DNA from: Apoderus coryli
Taxonomy: Eukaryota > Arthropoda > Insecta > Coleoptera > Attelabidae
DNA: 64,000 bases
Reading direction: 5' to 3'
Assembly (NCBI GenBank): GCA_911728435.2
Contig: OU452198.1
Span: 372,001-436,000, forward strand
How positions within the stretch are numbered: the stretch's first letter is position 1; each line of letters opens with the position of its first letter. Of the stretch, positions 1 to 51,239 are shown piece after piece. Under the pieces are notes generated by a model. That model was given only the letters and a program-made list of their open reading frames with translations. It was not told the origin of the DNA and made no database searches. Position numbers and translations under genes: made by a program.

Positions 1-1690
1 TTTATTTCAATTACTAAAATAAACAACTTTAATCTTTATCAAAATTGATTGGAAACAAAAAGGCCTTTAATTAAAAGAATTAACAAAGAACTTACTGAAC
101 TTGAACTTCGATTATTATTAAGAAACTTTATACAATTAGAAATCACTTGTAGCAGATTGATTATCCAAAAGATATCTGATATGTTATTTCACCTAAAGTC
201 AATGGTTGTCGAGATATTTGCGTTTGACTAACATAAAACACATATTATACAAAATCTTTAATTGTTAAAATTTCCTTGCGTTTTGTTTTCTTGTCAATTG
301 TTGCAAATCAGACAGTCATTTTCAAAAATGGCAATAAAATTATTGAAAATCGATTGCCTTGTCTCAATATTAGATATTGAAAAAGAAATTCAAATTTTTA
401 TATCTTATTTGTGGTGTTAGACTAGGTAGTAGCATTCTATAATTTTATAACCAACACAAATTTGATTAGTTGCAGACAGTGCTTTCACCCATTCAGTTTC
501 ATGTGACTTTTCACATACCTTTGTGGTGCCATGTAAATTTGCAATACCGTTTACCATTTATCGATAGGGTCGTGTGCTTTAAATCATGGACCATTAAGCG
601 TATATTTGCGGGATAATATTGCCTCTATATGCGACTCTATTTCCCAGATAAGAGTGGTAAAAAATGGAGCAGCTACTTTTCTAAACGGAAACAATATTGA
701 GCAAAAAAATGAGCTCGAAAATTGTGAACAAAAAAATTTATGGCGTATGTAAATCAGTTGTTATCGAATGTGCGTATTCGTCGTAAGCATACATTTGTTT
801 TATTTTATATTATTACATAATGAACTGTTGCGATTTTAATTATAGGGAGTCTCAGTGTGTTTCTTCACAAGCCCAAGGTAACTCGCAGAATTTGCAATAA
901 GTTCATATTTCACAAAATGTGGTTATAATAAAGATACCTACCTGATTTTCAAGTCTTGCAGAGTAGTCTTAGCAAGTATAAGGTCAATTGCAAAAAAAAA
1001 CGAAACAAAAATATTTGGAGCGCCTTCTGACATCTTTCCCTTTCCAAATAGCTTGAGAATAGTCTACCTCGGCTCCCGCCGATCAAATTGTTTTCAGCGA
1101 TGGAGTTTTTTGAACAACTGAGAAAGGAAGAGTGTCGTTGACTGTTGCGAAATAATGGCAAAAAAATATTTCAACGACCAATGTGCAATACCACAATATA
1201 TATTTTACATGCCATGCATTTTTAGTGTCTAATAAATTTTAATAATTATCAAAAATACAAAATAATGTTATGTAGACAAGGTTGGAGCCCTCCTCACAAT
1301 GGTCCGGTTTATAAAACTCGGACAGGAAAACAACGTTAGATATTATTACAAATTGCAAAAATAATAATTTAAGAAAGATGATTGATTTTTGTAACGTTAT
1401 TAATAATTAACTTTTGAGGTTCATTCGTTGCAGTAATTCTCACAAGTTTCTTTAAAAATTCCTTGTTATAAACCGCTTGTTAACTATAATAAATTTGATA
1501 AGCCTTATTCAATATATAATCAACTACAAAAAAATTAAGAAAACTAGTAGCGTATAAATTGTTGATATTATATACGTACAGAGGTGGAAAAATAATTCCG
1601 AATACAAAATTTGTAAAATTTTCAGAAATTTTCGTTTTCTTAAGGTACAACCTAGGCTTAAAAGTATTGTTTAAGGTTGAACTCATCATC
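1..1690. other. AT-rich region without recognisable gene
   Basis: I see no exon, no long open frame with family resemblance and no clear repeat end. The missing 5' exons of the downstream glutamate receptor (signal peptide and first part of the amino-terminal domain) were looked for here in all three forward frames and not found. The stretch is probably upstream intron of that gene or intergenic DNA. Confidence 0.4.
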
Positions 1691-1695
1691 AGCAT

Positions 1696-1884
1696 TCACC
1701 TCGCTAACGAGTATGAATCATTCAAACTCAGGGATTTCTGAAGAGAAACTCTCGATGTTCTGAAGTCTGTCTCCGTTAACTCGAATATATGTGGTGGGAC
1801 AGCCACAGTGTTTGGTGGAGGCTGGTAGAGAATCTCTGTCTTCTTTATATTTAGTTCAAGTCCGTTACTCCTGTATGCACACAT
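1696..1884 (-). mobile_element. non-LTR reverse transcriptase fragment
   Basis: The minus strand reads an open stretch containing GLELNIKKTEILYQPPPNT. This resembles the segment after the catalytic YADD box in many invertebrate non-LTR reverse transcriptases, where a GL.I...KTEV..QP pattern is common. Only about 60 residues survive and no other reverse transcriptase motif is nearby, so it is a dead fragment. The clade cannot be assigned. Confidence 0.45.
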
Positions 1885-2199
1885 AAGGTTGAACTATCGC
1901 CTCGAGGACTCCCAATTGAGTTTATTGGATTCTTGCTAATTAGTAAAATAAGCTTATTATGCACGCTATAATTTTGATAGAAAAGAGCTTACAAATTTAA
2001 AGTTTCTAATATTATTATGTCTCAATACACAAAGTGTGTGTGTGAAATCCACCATATTTGATCAAAAATATTACGTTTAGGTCTGACGTCCACAATCTTA
2101 ATCCAAGGTTTAAACGTTTACTATATCCTCCTCCTCATCGCATTTTGTTATTCGAGCTATCCTTTTCCTATCCTATGCTATGCCACTGTATGCTGGCTA

Positions 2200-2700
2200 T
2201 TCCTATTTTAATAGTCTTCCTTCAGTTATAAGGTGCTGCCCAACTGAAAACGTTTTTAAAAAATCATTAAAAAAATTTGTAATAAATGGCGCGTACTACA
2301 GCCTACATAAATTTACTGCCTCAGTATAGTTTTATTTTATTTTCAGTACCTATATATTTTATTTATTTCTGTATTGTATCATATGTCATATATTTTTGTA
2401 TGTCTGTTCGTAACTTCGTTTTATATTTTATTGATATTAGTTTATTTGTATTTTGCTGTTGCTTATTGTTGTTGGACGTAGTTATGATATTTCTGTGATT
2501 CGTCTGTTTTCGGCTATTTTATTAATTGATTTTAGATGTATGGCATGTGTTTTTATCTTTGATTTTGTATTCACTTATTTTCTTGCCTTTGTTTGCAACC
2601 AAGATTCGTTATGTTTTGTAATTCAATTGAATTGACTTGCCAATGTACATTGTTTGTATATGTAATGGCTAATAAAGATTATTATTGTGATGTTTATAGC
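2200..2700 (+). mobile_element. Jockey-like retrotransposon 3' end
   Basis: The forward frame from about 2,204 reads FNSLPSVIR, FKKSLKKF and AYYSLHKF before a stop near 2,330. This matches the pattern of the very C-terminus of Jockey-like reverse transcriptases; the same ending (FYS..EFL) occurs in two other copies in this window at 12.6 kb and 38.3 kb. An AT-rich 3' tail follows and ends with an AATAAAG-type signal near 2,680. The copy is strongly 5' truncated. Confidence 0.5.
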
Positions 2701-4039
2701 ACCTACAGTGGAATTGCTCACAATTTTAAGACCCATAAAATATCAACATTTCGTGTACTTCTTAGAAGTGAACTGTTCAATGTGGTTTAAGTATAATTTT
2801 CATATCGTGTTGTGGTTATGATGTCGAATTTAATTTATTTTTGTTTTTGTTGTTTTTCTTTTTTGCATTAATTATTGTTCAAATTAATTTTGTTAATCGT
2901 AAATTATCGCGAACTTATTTGATGTAGTATAATTTGTTAATTTTTCTGTACGGGTTAGAATATCAAAATCAGTTTTACTGCCTTCTAACCCTTTTTGCAG
3001 TTATTTTTGGCTTCTTATAATTATGACTGTGTTTGTTATTTTGTAATTATGATTGCGTTTGTTATTATGTTTACACGTTATCCATTGTAATTTTTCTTGA
3101 TATATGACTGCAAATAAACTGTTTATTATTTGGAACACCGTGTAGACAAAATGAAAAATAGCACAGCTGTGAAAATTATTTTTTTAAATTTTTTGCAATT
3201 AGATTCCTTCACAAAATCACAAAAGGTCTAGATGTGTACCTATAATCATTTGTAAATGTCACCGTTGAGAGAGATTTTTTGCAATTTTCTCTTTCTTATA
3301 TCTAAGACGAAGAAATTAAAAAAAAAAGAAATGCCAGACAAATCCTGAAATTAATATTCTGCTCTCACGAGAAGCACAAGAAATATTTTTGTTGTAATTT
3401 TAAACAGCAGCATAATATTTAAACTTTTGAAATCTTATTGCAAGTTTGATGGTAATAAGTTTATTTCATTTTTTTTTTTTTTTTTTGAATGTTAATAAAG
3501 AGCAGGAAAATTCATCCGTAACAGCGATAATTTCCATGAAATCTTGTCTAATTTTTGTTCAGCTTGAGTGAGAATATTTCTTGCATGATATACAGGGTAG
3601 TCTACGGAGAATTTATTTCGATCACTATTGACTCAAAATCTAAGTTTGTCCTAATTTTTCGTTTTTCAGAAAGATGTCATGTTTTTAGTTATAATTCGAA
3701 ATTAGTCGTTTTAGGTATCTCAGTACCACTTTTTACTTTCCCGCACACGGAAAGTATTGTGAACGCGCTAAAAAAATTAGATAAAGACGGATATAACCAT
3801 TTTGAAGTTGCTTGAGACGATTAAGACCATTTCCAAATGGAACCCTGTGTGTCTGTATGTTAGCCAATTGAGCTAACTTTTGGTGTATGAGCTTGGGGGA
3901 TTACTTTTGGGTTGAAATCGCTTTAGCCCTGTGGTAGGGGTGAGCACAACCGCCATATTTTCAAATAACAGTAGTATTTTTTTATATTTTTGACTACCTA
4001 TAGTAAGTGTAAAATTCCGATCAGTGAAACGTTAGCTGT
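2701..4039. other. AT-rich stretch, no gene
   Basis: No exon or coding similarity was recognised. A run of T lies at about 3,470-3,486. An ACAGGGTAGTC sequence at about 3,591 resembles ends of Tc1/mariner-type elements in this window, but no partner end was found. Confidence 0.35.
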
Positions 4040-4430
4040 AAATTTCATTTGCATAATTTAAATGATGCTCCAAGTGGTCCTCTTTTTCGCAAATGGATCA
4101 AACAGTTTGAGGATTGCGCTTCAACACAGGTGAAACCTAAATCTGGACAACGGAAAATATTAAGAACAAATGAATCCGCAGAAAGTGTCAATCGGTCTGT
4201 TAGTGGTAATCCTAAACTCTTCAGTCGGAAGTGCGGAAGTATCAGACGTAGGCTTCAGTAGGTTAGAGAAGTATCTTAAGCGGTCTTCAACATTTAACAA
4301 CATATGGTTTTCTGGCGAGACTCACTTTGACCTCAACGGTCCCGTTACTAAACTGAATCGTCATTATTGGAGTGCAAAAAATCTGAAACGCAAGAATGAG
4401 AATGTCCTCTTTCTTAAACTGATTTAGATT
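4040..4430 (+). mobile_element. mariner-like transposase remnant
   Basis: Two separated forward-frame pieces look like an IS630-Tc1-mariner transposase. An N-terminal part reads FRKWIKQFEDC then SGQRK. A part around the first catalytic Asp reads IWFSGETHFDLNGPVTKLN, resembling the SDEAHF..G.VNKQN pattern of the intact copy at 60.5 kb, with the Asp replaced (SGE). The middle of the protein is deleted, so the copy is inactive. Confidence 0.55.
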
Positions 4431-5037
4431 TAAGCCTCAACCCGTTGAAATTTACTTCCAATCAAATATTAACAATTTTCCGTCAAATGTACATTGTGTA
4501 GTATCCCTGACTTCTGTCTAGACCTGTACATTGTGTGGATTTTTTTGAATACCGACCCTGCATAATCTACGCTATTAACTCAAAACATCCCACTTCTGAC
4601 ATATGATTTATAGCTCTGGAAATTATGCAACTGGAATGTATACATACATTATGTACCTAACTGATGGTTTTGAGTTTTCTTTTTGTTCCCGTTAACGTAA
4701 ACAAATAGTTCATCCATTAAGTTGCCTGTTATGTTTATCAGAAGGGGTATATGCCAAGATCTTTGCCAGATTTGAAATAGGTTGCCAACTATTTGTCAGA
4801 GTTTGAGATAAAGTTTTCGGAAAGTATATTAAAAATTACAATAAAGAATTTAAACGTCAAATTAATTGTTGTATTGAGTAGAACTCATAACAGATCTTGA
4901 ATTTATTATGAATTTGTTTATTTTGACTTAGGTACTGTCATGTATATAAGCAATTTGTTGTAAATATAATTGGGGTACCCCGTTAATTTAATAAAATAAA
5001 AAAAAAATCATCACTAATCAATCATTTTTTTTTTCAG
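4431..5037 (+). other. intron end before first visible receptor exon
   Basis: There is no coding similarity here. The stretch ends in a T-rich tract and a TTTTTTTTCAG acceptor at 5,037 that leads into the first visible glutamate receptor exon. Confidence 0.5.
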
Positions 5038-43696
<38,659 letters not shown>

Positions 43697-43712
43697 CAAA
43701 CAAACATTAGAA

Positions 43713-43718
43713 AATAAA
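43713..43718 (+). terminator. polyadenylation signal of the receptor gene
   Basis: AATAAA begins 16 bases after the stop codon. If used, the 3' untranslated region would be only about 40 bases; other signals further down cannot be excluded. Confidence 0.55.
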
Positions 43719-43719
43719 T

Positions 43720-45229
43720 GACTTTTAGTTTTAGAAATAGAGTTTTAGGTATATTATAATGCAAAAGAGTTTTTAGATTTATTCAGTGCATTCTACAGGA
43801 TATACGAGGTGTCCCAGAATATGTGGACAATCTCCTGGATTCAGAGATAGAATACAAAAAAGTAACAAACTCCTATTTAGTTTGCCAGATTGTAGTTTCG
43901 TTTCGAGAAAAATCTATGCGTACGGTCGACTATAGGGACAGTGCAATCTTCTGTTTTTTTTTTATCAGAAAGACAGCATCTGAAATAGTAAATTTCAAAA
44001 AAAAAAGTCTGTAAACCCATTGTTTAAGCCAAAAATCAAAATTTACGTCCCATAAAAATCGCACATAATATGTAATTATAACAAACATGGCAACTATGTG
44101 GTTTTTGTCAAATTTAAGAACTAAATTCAACGTTGCCAGATTGTAATAAGTAATTGTAAGTTACCAATATATACATTTTTAAAAATAATATAAATATAAC
44201 TGGATAATTATTACAAGTAAAACGCCACCGTTTAAACATAGACGTTGAATACGCACTTTACCAATCAGAACATCCTCGATCAATGCCCGTTATTGAGCGC
44301 ACCAGATCAGTGCTTTCCCCTTCTTGTGTTCATTCTAAATTAACCTAACTATACCTACTTTATTCTAAAATTATAAATAAAAAAGTAAAAATAATAATTA
44401 TAACATCCTAAACTAACCCAACTACCTCCTTTGTTCAAAAACTATAACTGGCAACGTCGCGGTATGGAAGAACAGCGCCAGCCGCTTATATTTGCAATGT
44501 AGCAAAGTTCACGCGTTTGCGAAATGAATCTGACCCCTAGTAAGTCAAATCGAAATGGTTGTGTAGAGGCAAGTGGGGGAAACTTACCATAGAATAATGT
44601 TTATATATTGGAATAGAACGGACTCTCCCGTGTTGACGAATGTGTCAATATAATTGCGCCATCTATTGGTTTGGAAATAAGCAAAAAAAAACTGCATCTA
44701 TATAAAAGATAACCGTAATGCGTAGTAGACGAGCTTGGAAGCTCAACCGCTAGAGGTAATAATAATACTTACAACACTTCCCACAAAAACTTAGAAAACA
44801 AATTAAGAAATACAAAATTTTAAAAACTAGTACAAAACCATTGTCTAAAGACAATGTCAAAACTATCTTATCTATAACACAAAAGATGATGAGGGGCTCT
44901 ATTTCAATAAATAAAGCTTCCTTTCTTAAAAAAACCAAAGATTAAAACAATAACAACTTTATTCTACGTTTCTCTCAAAAATATATTTACAACTCTTCTT
45001 CTTTTAATATCAATGTCATCTACGTCTATTCGACTTAACTGTCACTAAACACACACTGTTGCCACTACACTCCTTATATTCTATAGTTGACATTAGAGGA
45101 CCACAATGACAACATTTATTTGTTGCAATTTATTGATTGTTAGTGACATGACAACTACTGTCAAATAAACTCGACGAACGCGCCTCTAGCGGCTTGGAAA
45201 CAAGCTTTTTGCCAACGCAATTCTACGAT
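43720..45229. other. intergenic stretch between receptor and downstream genes
   Basis: No gene was recognised. TATACGAGGTGTCCCAGAAT at about 43,800 resembles the ends of Tc1/mariner elements. Two sequences, GCTTGGAAGCTCAACCGCTA (44,729) and CCTCTAGCGGCTTGGAAAC (45,183), share the words CTCTAGCGG/CCGCTAGAG and may be ends of one element of about 0.5 kb. Confidence 0.35.
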
Positions 45230-45540
45230 TTAAAAAGCGCACTCCATGAAACTGACTGCCTGTTTCCTGTTTGTGTGCTCGCGGCTCGTATTTATACACC
45301 CCAGAGCGGTCCCCACTAGTCGGATCTCGGTTCTCCTACCTCTGTGCTCGCGTACACACATGGCGGCTACACCTGCATTGGCATATACACAGACGAAGCG
45401 GGGGGTACAAACGGTAATATAGCACAGGTTAGACGGAATTACATCAATCAAATTAAAAAGGAAAATGTAAAACGGAAAACAGAATTACCACTGTAGAATT
45501 CAAACGGATAATAAAAGTAACTTCCGTTACAGGGTTTCTT
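45230..45540 (-). promoter_or_regulatory. GC-rich patch with TATA box, possible solo LTR
   Basis: On the minus strand GGGTGTATAAATACGAGCCG (around 45,300) is a clean TATA box, with TCAGTTTCAT about 40 bases downstream as a possible initiator. Upstream, TGTAACGGAAGTTACTTT at about 45,534 looks like an LTR start, and AATAAAG lies about 0.35 kb further on, at about 44,960. GC content is well above the surroundings. I could not find the second LTR boundary or a target duplication, and no host coding exon follows. Confidence 0.3.
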
Positions 45541-46160
45541 CCAGGAATGTGCATTTCCAAGCTCTAACGATTGTAGCCTTTCCCTACTTTGCGAAGCGTT
45601 GAAGTCGCGTGATCTAGAAAGCTAAGCTACTGGACCTCCTCTGCCTGTTTAACGATTTTCAATAGTTGTTCTAGAGGAATTCCAAATAAATTTGTCCAAT
45701 TCCACAATAGAAACATGTGGAGCCCATAAATGCAAATGGTTTATGAATTGTGTTTTTTCAAGATGTCATCCAAAATAACCTTTTATTTTAAGGGTCATGG
45801 TCCACTCTCTCTAAAAATAATATTCTACTGCTTTTATCCTACAGAGGTTAGATAAAAAAAATTGCCCATATTGTGCTAATAAAGCTAGTTGCTCTCTGAC
45901 AAACTAAATAAGCGAAATAGTTCAAAATGGGTTCATTTTATGGAGATTTACTTAATATCCAACATATAAAAAAATATTTCACAAATTGTAGGAGGGGTTC
46001 GTATGAAAAAAATGCATACGAACTTGTTATGTTACTTTTTTGGTACCTACTTAATATTAAAAATCATGTATCATTACTATTTAAACTTGATATACAATTA
46101 TTGTAACGGATAACCTGAACTATGGTCCAATATCTTTGTTAGTTAAAACTGGTTCAATTA
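45541..46160. other. intergenic, nothing recognised
   Basis: No coding or repeat signature. Confidence 0.35.
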
Positions 46161-46164
46161 CATC

Positions 46165-46815
46165 GTTATAGCAAAGATTAATGTACACAATAGATAATAG
46201 ATAGTCAGCGTATATGGCAAATGAAACTCGTTTTTGTTCATCCTCGATACCAGCTACATCTATCAGAAATACAGACAACTCCGATTTTGTAGATGGCGTT
46301 ATATATATTATTTCGAACTAAATAATCATATGATCATTGTGTTTATTAGTTATAATAAACACAATGATATGATGAAATGGGATGTATTAAAGATTATTAT
46401 TTATTATTATATTAAATGGAGATTATACTTTTATTTCGATATTGTACTTGTAGTAAATTACACTGTATTTCTTTTATTGACAAATCGGCAACACCACATA
46501 CATACGCCACATTCTTCTGCTTTTTTTTCTACTCCCCCTACGTATCCTCTCCAGATTAATATAGAATTGCATCAATCTCTCTCTCTCTTTGACAATACAG
46601 CATTGCCGGTGCATCTCTGTTGTAAATGATGTAAATAATTGTTATACGTTGCGTTTTGTTTCTGTTATTAATAAACTACAAAACGGTTTATGGCTATGAC
46701 AATACTGCTTTCTGAGGTGCCCACTAGCATACGAGGCATAGTGGCAGGCGTACTTAGAGATGTTCTGATTTTAATGCATTGGGCTGACCATCAATTGTGT
46801 GCATTAATCTTTGGT
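46165..46815. mobile_element. element with about 30-bp inverted ends
   Basis: Left end TTATAGCAAAGATTAATGTA and the complement of the right end CTATAACCAAAGATTAATGC match, continuing into ACACAATAGAT / ACACAATTGAT. A short hairpin (TCATTGTGTTTATTA and its complement) lies at about 46,336-46,369. The open forward stretch at 46,234-46,629 resembles no protein I know. The left 150 bp recur at 10.97-11.18 kb. Confidence 0.55.
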
Positions 46816-48184
46816 TATAGTGAGTGATATTCGTCAGTGTTGTGCCAAATTTTGTATAGGTATTACTTGGACTGTTTTTTCCTTTTTGTCGTTAAGATAC
46901 AATTTATACTCATGTATCTTATCTATACGTAGACTAGTATCTTGGTATACGCAGTTTGGTTTCACTTATTTTAATGTGGTTGTATTTGCGTGTTTTGTAG
47001 ATAGATTAATAGAGTTTTTATAAAATTATCCGGTAGTTTTATTACTTTTTTTGTTTTTATTTTACACTAGTTCCAATTTCCAAACAAAGTAGAATTTTAT
47101 CTCTATCACAGCTCAGAGAAATTTAAGGCAAAAGTAATTCTAATTTAATTTGCTGAATCCGTTCACTCGTCGAAGGTTAGAGATCCTAAGAAATTTTAAT
47201 TATCTTTTTCTTTCTTTGAAAATGAGCATATCTATTTATAGGGAGAATATATTGCTCAAGTGTCAGGTAAAAAAGGTGGAATATAGGGCGCGGCCATTTT
47301 GATGTTCTACTACCTGGGAGTCTTAAATTAAAAAGTACATATTGAGCTTACTTTGGAAAGTTATAATAATAATATAATTGGTATAAAACACGTCATGGTA
47401 TTGTATAATATCACCATAAACTCTACGTATAATATAATAACACAGCTTATAGTGTATTGTGATAATAATATAAAGTATAAGGATTATAATATTATATGGA
47501 CGATATAACTGGTATATAAATGTCTAATTTTATGTGGGAAAAGCTAATGTTATCACATTTACAAAATATATTATTGAGTATTAAAATTACATAAAATTTG
47601 GCAGTAAAAATACAACAATTTTTTCTCTTTAATTTGGCAACAAAACTACATCAAAATGGCAGTTTCTCTATCCCCTCTTTTACTGTTGCGCATTCGGATG
47701 CGCATACGATTTTGAGCGATATATTCCACTATATATATATATACACCCTGCTAACGTTAAAATTTAAAGCCCATGACATTGTTAACGTTCCCATTACACC
47801 AAAAACACAAGTAATGTGAGTGGCTAGCGATCATGTCACATCAGTTCAGCTGAGATGAGGGACAGGAGGGTATCCAGTACCATTGTCTTTAAAAGGAGAC
47901 AATGCCAGTAGTATCTCGGAGCAAAACACTTATAATAAACCATGAGCCATAGTCATTTCACCTAAAGTAAGCATGAATGGGATGTATTTTACCGAAATCG
48001 ACGGATATTTTTAAAGAACACATCCACACTTAAGATATTGACACCGGCAACACTGCACTTAACCATTAACCGACGTTTGACGTTGACATTAGCCAGATGA
48101 CAACATTATTTATTTTTAGAAATTATTATTTTAGTTACTTGTAAATATTAACAAATTAAAAAAGGCCCCAATAATGTTTTTGAA
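46816..48184. other. intergenic and upstream region of the hydrolase gene
   Basis: No gene or clear repeat. TATATATATATACACCCTG at about 47,735 may be an end of a Tc1/mariner-type element. The last 200 bases contain TTTGACGTTGACATTAGCC and no TATA box close to the start, as in many housekeeping promoters (inference). An out-of-frame ATG at 48,174 opens a 15-codon upstream frame that overlaps the start of the hydrolase. Confidence 0.35.
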
Positions 48185-49572
48185 ATGCTTAACAACGGGC
48201 GTTACAATGACTATTATCTAGTTAATGATGAAGACATTGATGATGTAATGTACGCAGAACATTTTGAACGAAAAAAACGCATATTATGTTGTCTCATAAG
48301 TAAGCGATGCATGATTTGGACAATTTTAATGTAAGAATTATTGGTTTATATCACTGTTTATTTAACTGAATTACTATTATTGCGTAATTGTAGTATTTTA
48401 CTGGTACTGTTCCTTGGATTTCTACTAGTTTTCGTGGTGTGTCCTTTAATATTTATGAATAGCATTGATATACAACGAATGCTAGTTTTTACGCATTGTA
48501 AGTTTTTTATTTTATTATTTTTGAATTTTATTTGGAAAACTAATCAAAATTTTAGTTAATCTTCCATCGAAACGTTCATATTTCGAGGAATACCATTTAC
48601 CAGGGTACAGAAATAAGTATATTAGTGTTAGAGATTTGGATAATAAAAGTAATAGAACACTTGGACTGTGGCACATACTTCCAGTGGAATTGACTTATAA
48701 TGCACTGCACAATACCTCGTATGACTACGATGAGGCATTGCGAAATAGTAATTACAGTGTGCTATTGTATTTTCACGGTACTGGTGAGGATAGGAGTGAT
48801 AGCAGACGCAAGTATCAGTTACTGAGATACTATTTTCATATTGTGGCATTTGATTATAGAAGTACGTTTTAATGTTTGAGTTTTTAGGTAAGTACCTACC
48901 TTATTGCGATTGGTTTTAGGTTATGCAGACTCTTCTAAAGGTGATTTATCGGAGCCGCAAGTAGTTAATGATTGCCAACAGATTTTCAATTGGCTAAAAT
49001 CGAAAACAGATTCACAAATTTACATTTGGGGCCATTCGTTAGGTACTGCTTTAACTGCGAGTACTTTAGCGAAATATCACACAGTAAAACCTAGTGGACT
49101 AATTTTAGAGGCACCATTTACAAGTTTAGAGGATGAATTGTATGTTCATCCTTATGGCAAAGTAAGTTTATTTTTTTAATTAAATTTAAATTAAAATGTA
49201 AGTATGAGAAATTTTATAGTTTTTTGCTTGGTTGCCGTGGTTTAAAGTGATGATTTTGGATCCGTTAAAGAAAAACGGGATGATATTTGATACGGAAAAG
49301 AATATTAAAACGGTTGAGTGTCCCATAATGCTACTGCATGCAGAGGATGATTCTGTGGTGCCATATCATATGAGCAAAAAGGTAATTCCCCCTTTTTTAT
49401 TGTATTGTTTAAACGAGTTCTAACGTTTTTCTTTCAGCTCTATGAAATAGCTTCTCATAGGACAAATGTGCAATTTGATAACAGTACTGTATTACACGTT
49501 TTTAATAAAACACTGGGATACGATCACTATTTTATCTACCAGGATCCGTTTTTGGAGTTTTATCTAATGTAA
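48185..49572 (+). CDS. ABHD12: ABHD12-like alpha/beta hydrolase (six exons)
   Basis: Exons 48185-48330, 48394-48497, 48556-48861, 48920-49161, 49220-49381, 49438-49572 give a complete 364-residue protein. A membrane helix (about residues 43-70, with ILLVLFLGFLLVFVV) is followed by an alpha/beta-hydrolase domain. Its landmarks are LGLWHILP, the oxyanion motif YFHGTG (residues 155-160), the nucleophile elbow WGHSLG (Ser225), LILEAPFTS, LLHAEDDSVVP (Asp309 or 310) and GYDHYFIY (His350). ABHD12 enzymes are single-pass membrane lipases that hydrolyse lysophosphatidylserine and monoacylglycerol; this fits in family and length (about 360-400). All introns are under 65 bp. The start is the first ATG in frame; Met22 is an alternative. 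The stop TAA follows FYLM directly. Confidence 0.92.
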
Positions 49573-49945
49573 GTTTTTACCTATGACTTATTATGATATA
49601 AATTTTTTTGATTCTTTATAAGATTCTAACTATAATGGTTTGTGAATCTTCCGCCATTATTTATAACAAAACAGTTTGTATTATCTCAATATACGGTACA
49701 CTGTATACTGGGGGATGGTGCCGTCCTTGTGGACGCCTTTGAGATGGGGATGTCCTCGGAGCTCTTATGAGGCTTAACAGTCGCACCAGGACCAGGACTG
49801 GGTACCCGGAGAATTTGGAACAGGGCGGTTAGCGACTAACCCCAAGTTTTATTAAAATCGGAACGGAGGCTAGCGACTGACCCCACGTTTTCTTAAAACT
49901 TGGATAAGATTTTAACGTAAAAAAAGTTTAGAGAACCCAAGGATT
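49573..49945. other. intergenic, downstream of the hydrolase
   Basis: No canonical AATAAA was seen close to the stop. A GC-richer part around 49,700-49,800 (GGTGCCGTCCTTGTGGACGCC) is unidentified. Confidence 0.35.
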
Positions 49946-51030
49946 TTAATTACAACTTACAATAGTAATTTTCTGAATCACAGAGCACATTAGCTTCAAT
50001 TCCGTATTTACCAGGTTTTGTAGGAATATATAAACGAAATTTGCATCTTCCATGAAAGGTGAAGACTCTGAAGGAGCCAATAAGTCTGGAAATTTGCTTG
50101 TGTCTCGATTCCATATATTTCTTGCTGCAGCAAAATTGTCATATTCTTTACGAATACCTCGAGAAGCTTGGTTATCAAACCTCATACATTTTTGGAGTAG
50201 TTGGACGCGAGAATGTTAAAACGTAACCCTGTAAATTGGCAAATTCTCTTCACTGAATAAGTCGATAAGTGGATCTTTATTTTGCTTGTAAGCACCTGAT
50301 GTTATCAAAAATCCCATGTATCCTAATATTTCATCTTTTTCAAAACTTCTTGATTTTTGTATGAAGGAAGATCGCGGAGTGCTTTCTTTTACAAGGGCGA
50401 GTTTCTCATTCGTATATTGCAAAATCGAAAAAGAGTCTTAGGATTTATTCCGTGTTTTAGAACTGGTTCTTCTCTCATTACATTGGCAGCTATTTGCCTT
50501 CGTCGAGTAATGGGTTTAGGTTTCCATGTCAGACCTGATACAGAAATCATGTCAGAATTGGTTTGATTTATTATACATTTACCTCGTGGACGAAGTCTTG
50601 TTATAGTGTCTAAAAAACAATCAAAAGTACTACTAAAACATTTTGAGAATAAATGTACCAACATCATTATTTCCCTCCATATCACTACTTTCTTCGCCTG
50701 AATCCTCATTCATGGTTTCTTCAGATTTGTGCTGCTCCAACTGAGAATTTGGAGTTAAAAGAGTACAAAAACATGTAGGATATAACCCCTGTCAAGTATT
50801 TGCCATGCCAATATAGCATACTTTTATAGTTTTTTAGTTACTTACAAGATGACTCATTTTCTGTTTCTTCAAAAAAGCGATCCTGATGTTCTTGTTCACC
50901 TTGGTCGACTTCGGATTCTTCGTCTGAGCTCTCCAAATATGGGTCTATGTAATTCCTACACAAATCATAGTCATCCTCATAAAGAGCTTCTTCCAGTTCG
51001 CGATCAGTCAAATATCTTCCACTCATATCT
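49946..51030 (-). pseudogene. piggyBac transposase N-terminal remnant
   Basis: Minus-strand frames in order: SGRYLTDRELEEALYEDDYD and an acidic stretch ESSDEESEVDQGEQEH (51,026-50,838); KPKPITRRRQIAANVMREEP (within 50,709-50,389); YTNEKL, EILGYMGFLITSGAYKQNKD and PLIDLFSEENLPIYR (50,422-50,216); and MRFDNQASRGIRKEYDNFAA (50,185). This is the layout of a piggyBac transposase: acidic N-terminus, the Y(T/S)N.K domain entry and the RFD....R segment. Frameshifts, and the catalytic and Cys-rich parts are missing, so it is dead. It does not belong to the small element at 42.8 kb in any way I can show. Confidence 0.7.
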
Positions 51031-51239
51031 AAATGTAACTGAATCTTTTAGAATATAAAAAAATCAACACTAGACTAACACTGCACTCTGGAACAACTGA
51101 GATGATACTGGTAAAAAGTTGCCAGACACATCCATATCGTTATTATTAGGCAGGCTTAAGCGCGTCGGTCGTACTATGCGTTATAAAAACGTCTGGCGAA
51201 GGTCAAACTCTTGACAAATTCCAACAAATTGTATGTCTA

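Noticed and set aside
1..5037. Possible upstream exons of the glutamate receptor
   Set aside because: Searched for the RIGGLF-type start of the amino-terminal domain and the segment preceding ACSQVKQGVY in all forward frames; nothing found, so these exons are outside the window.
46234..46629. 131-codon open frame in the element at 46 kb
   Set aside because: No transposase motif, low-complexity Tyr/Ile-rich sequence; not enough to call a gene.
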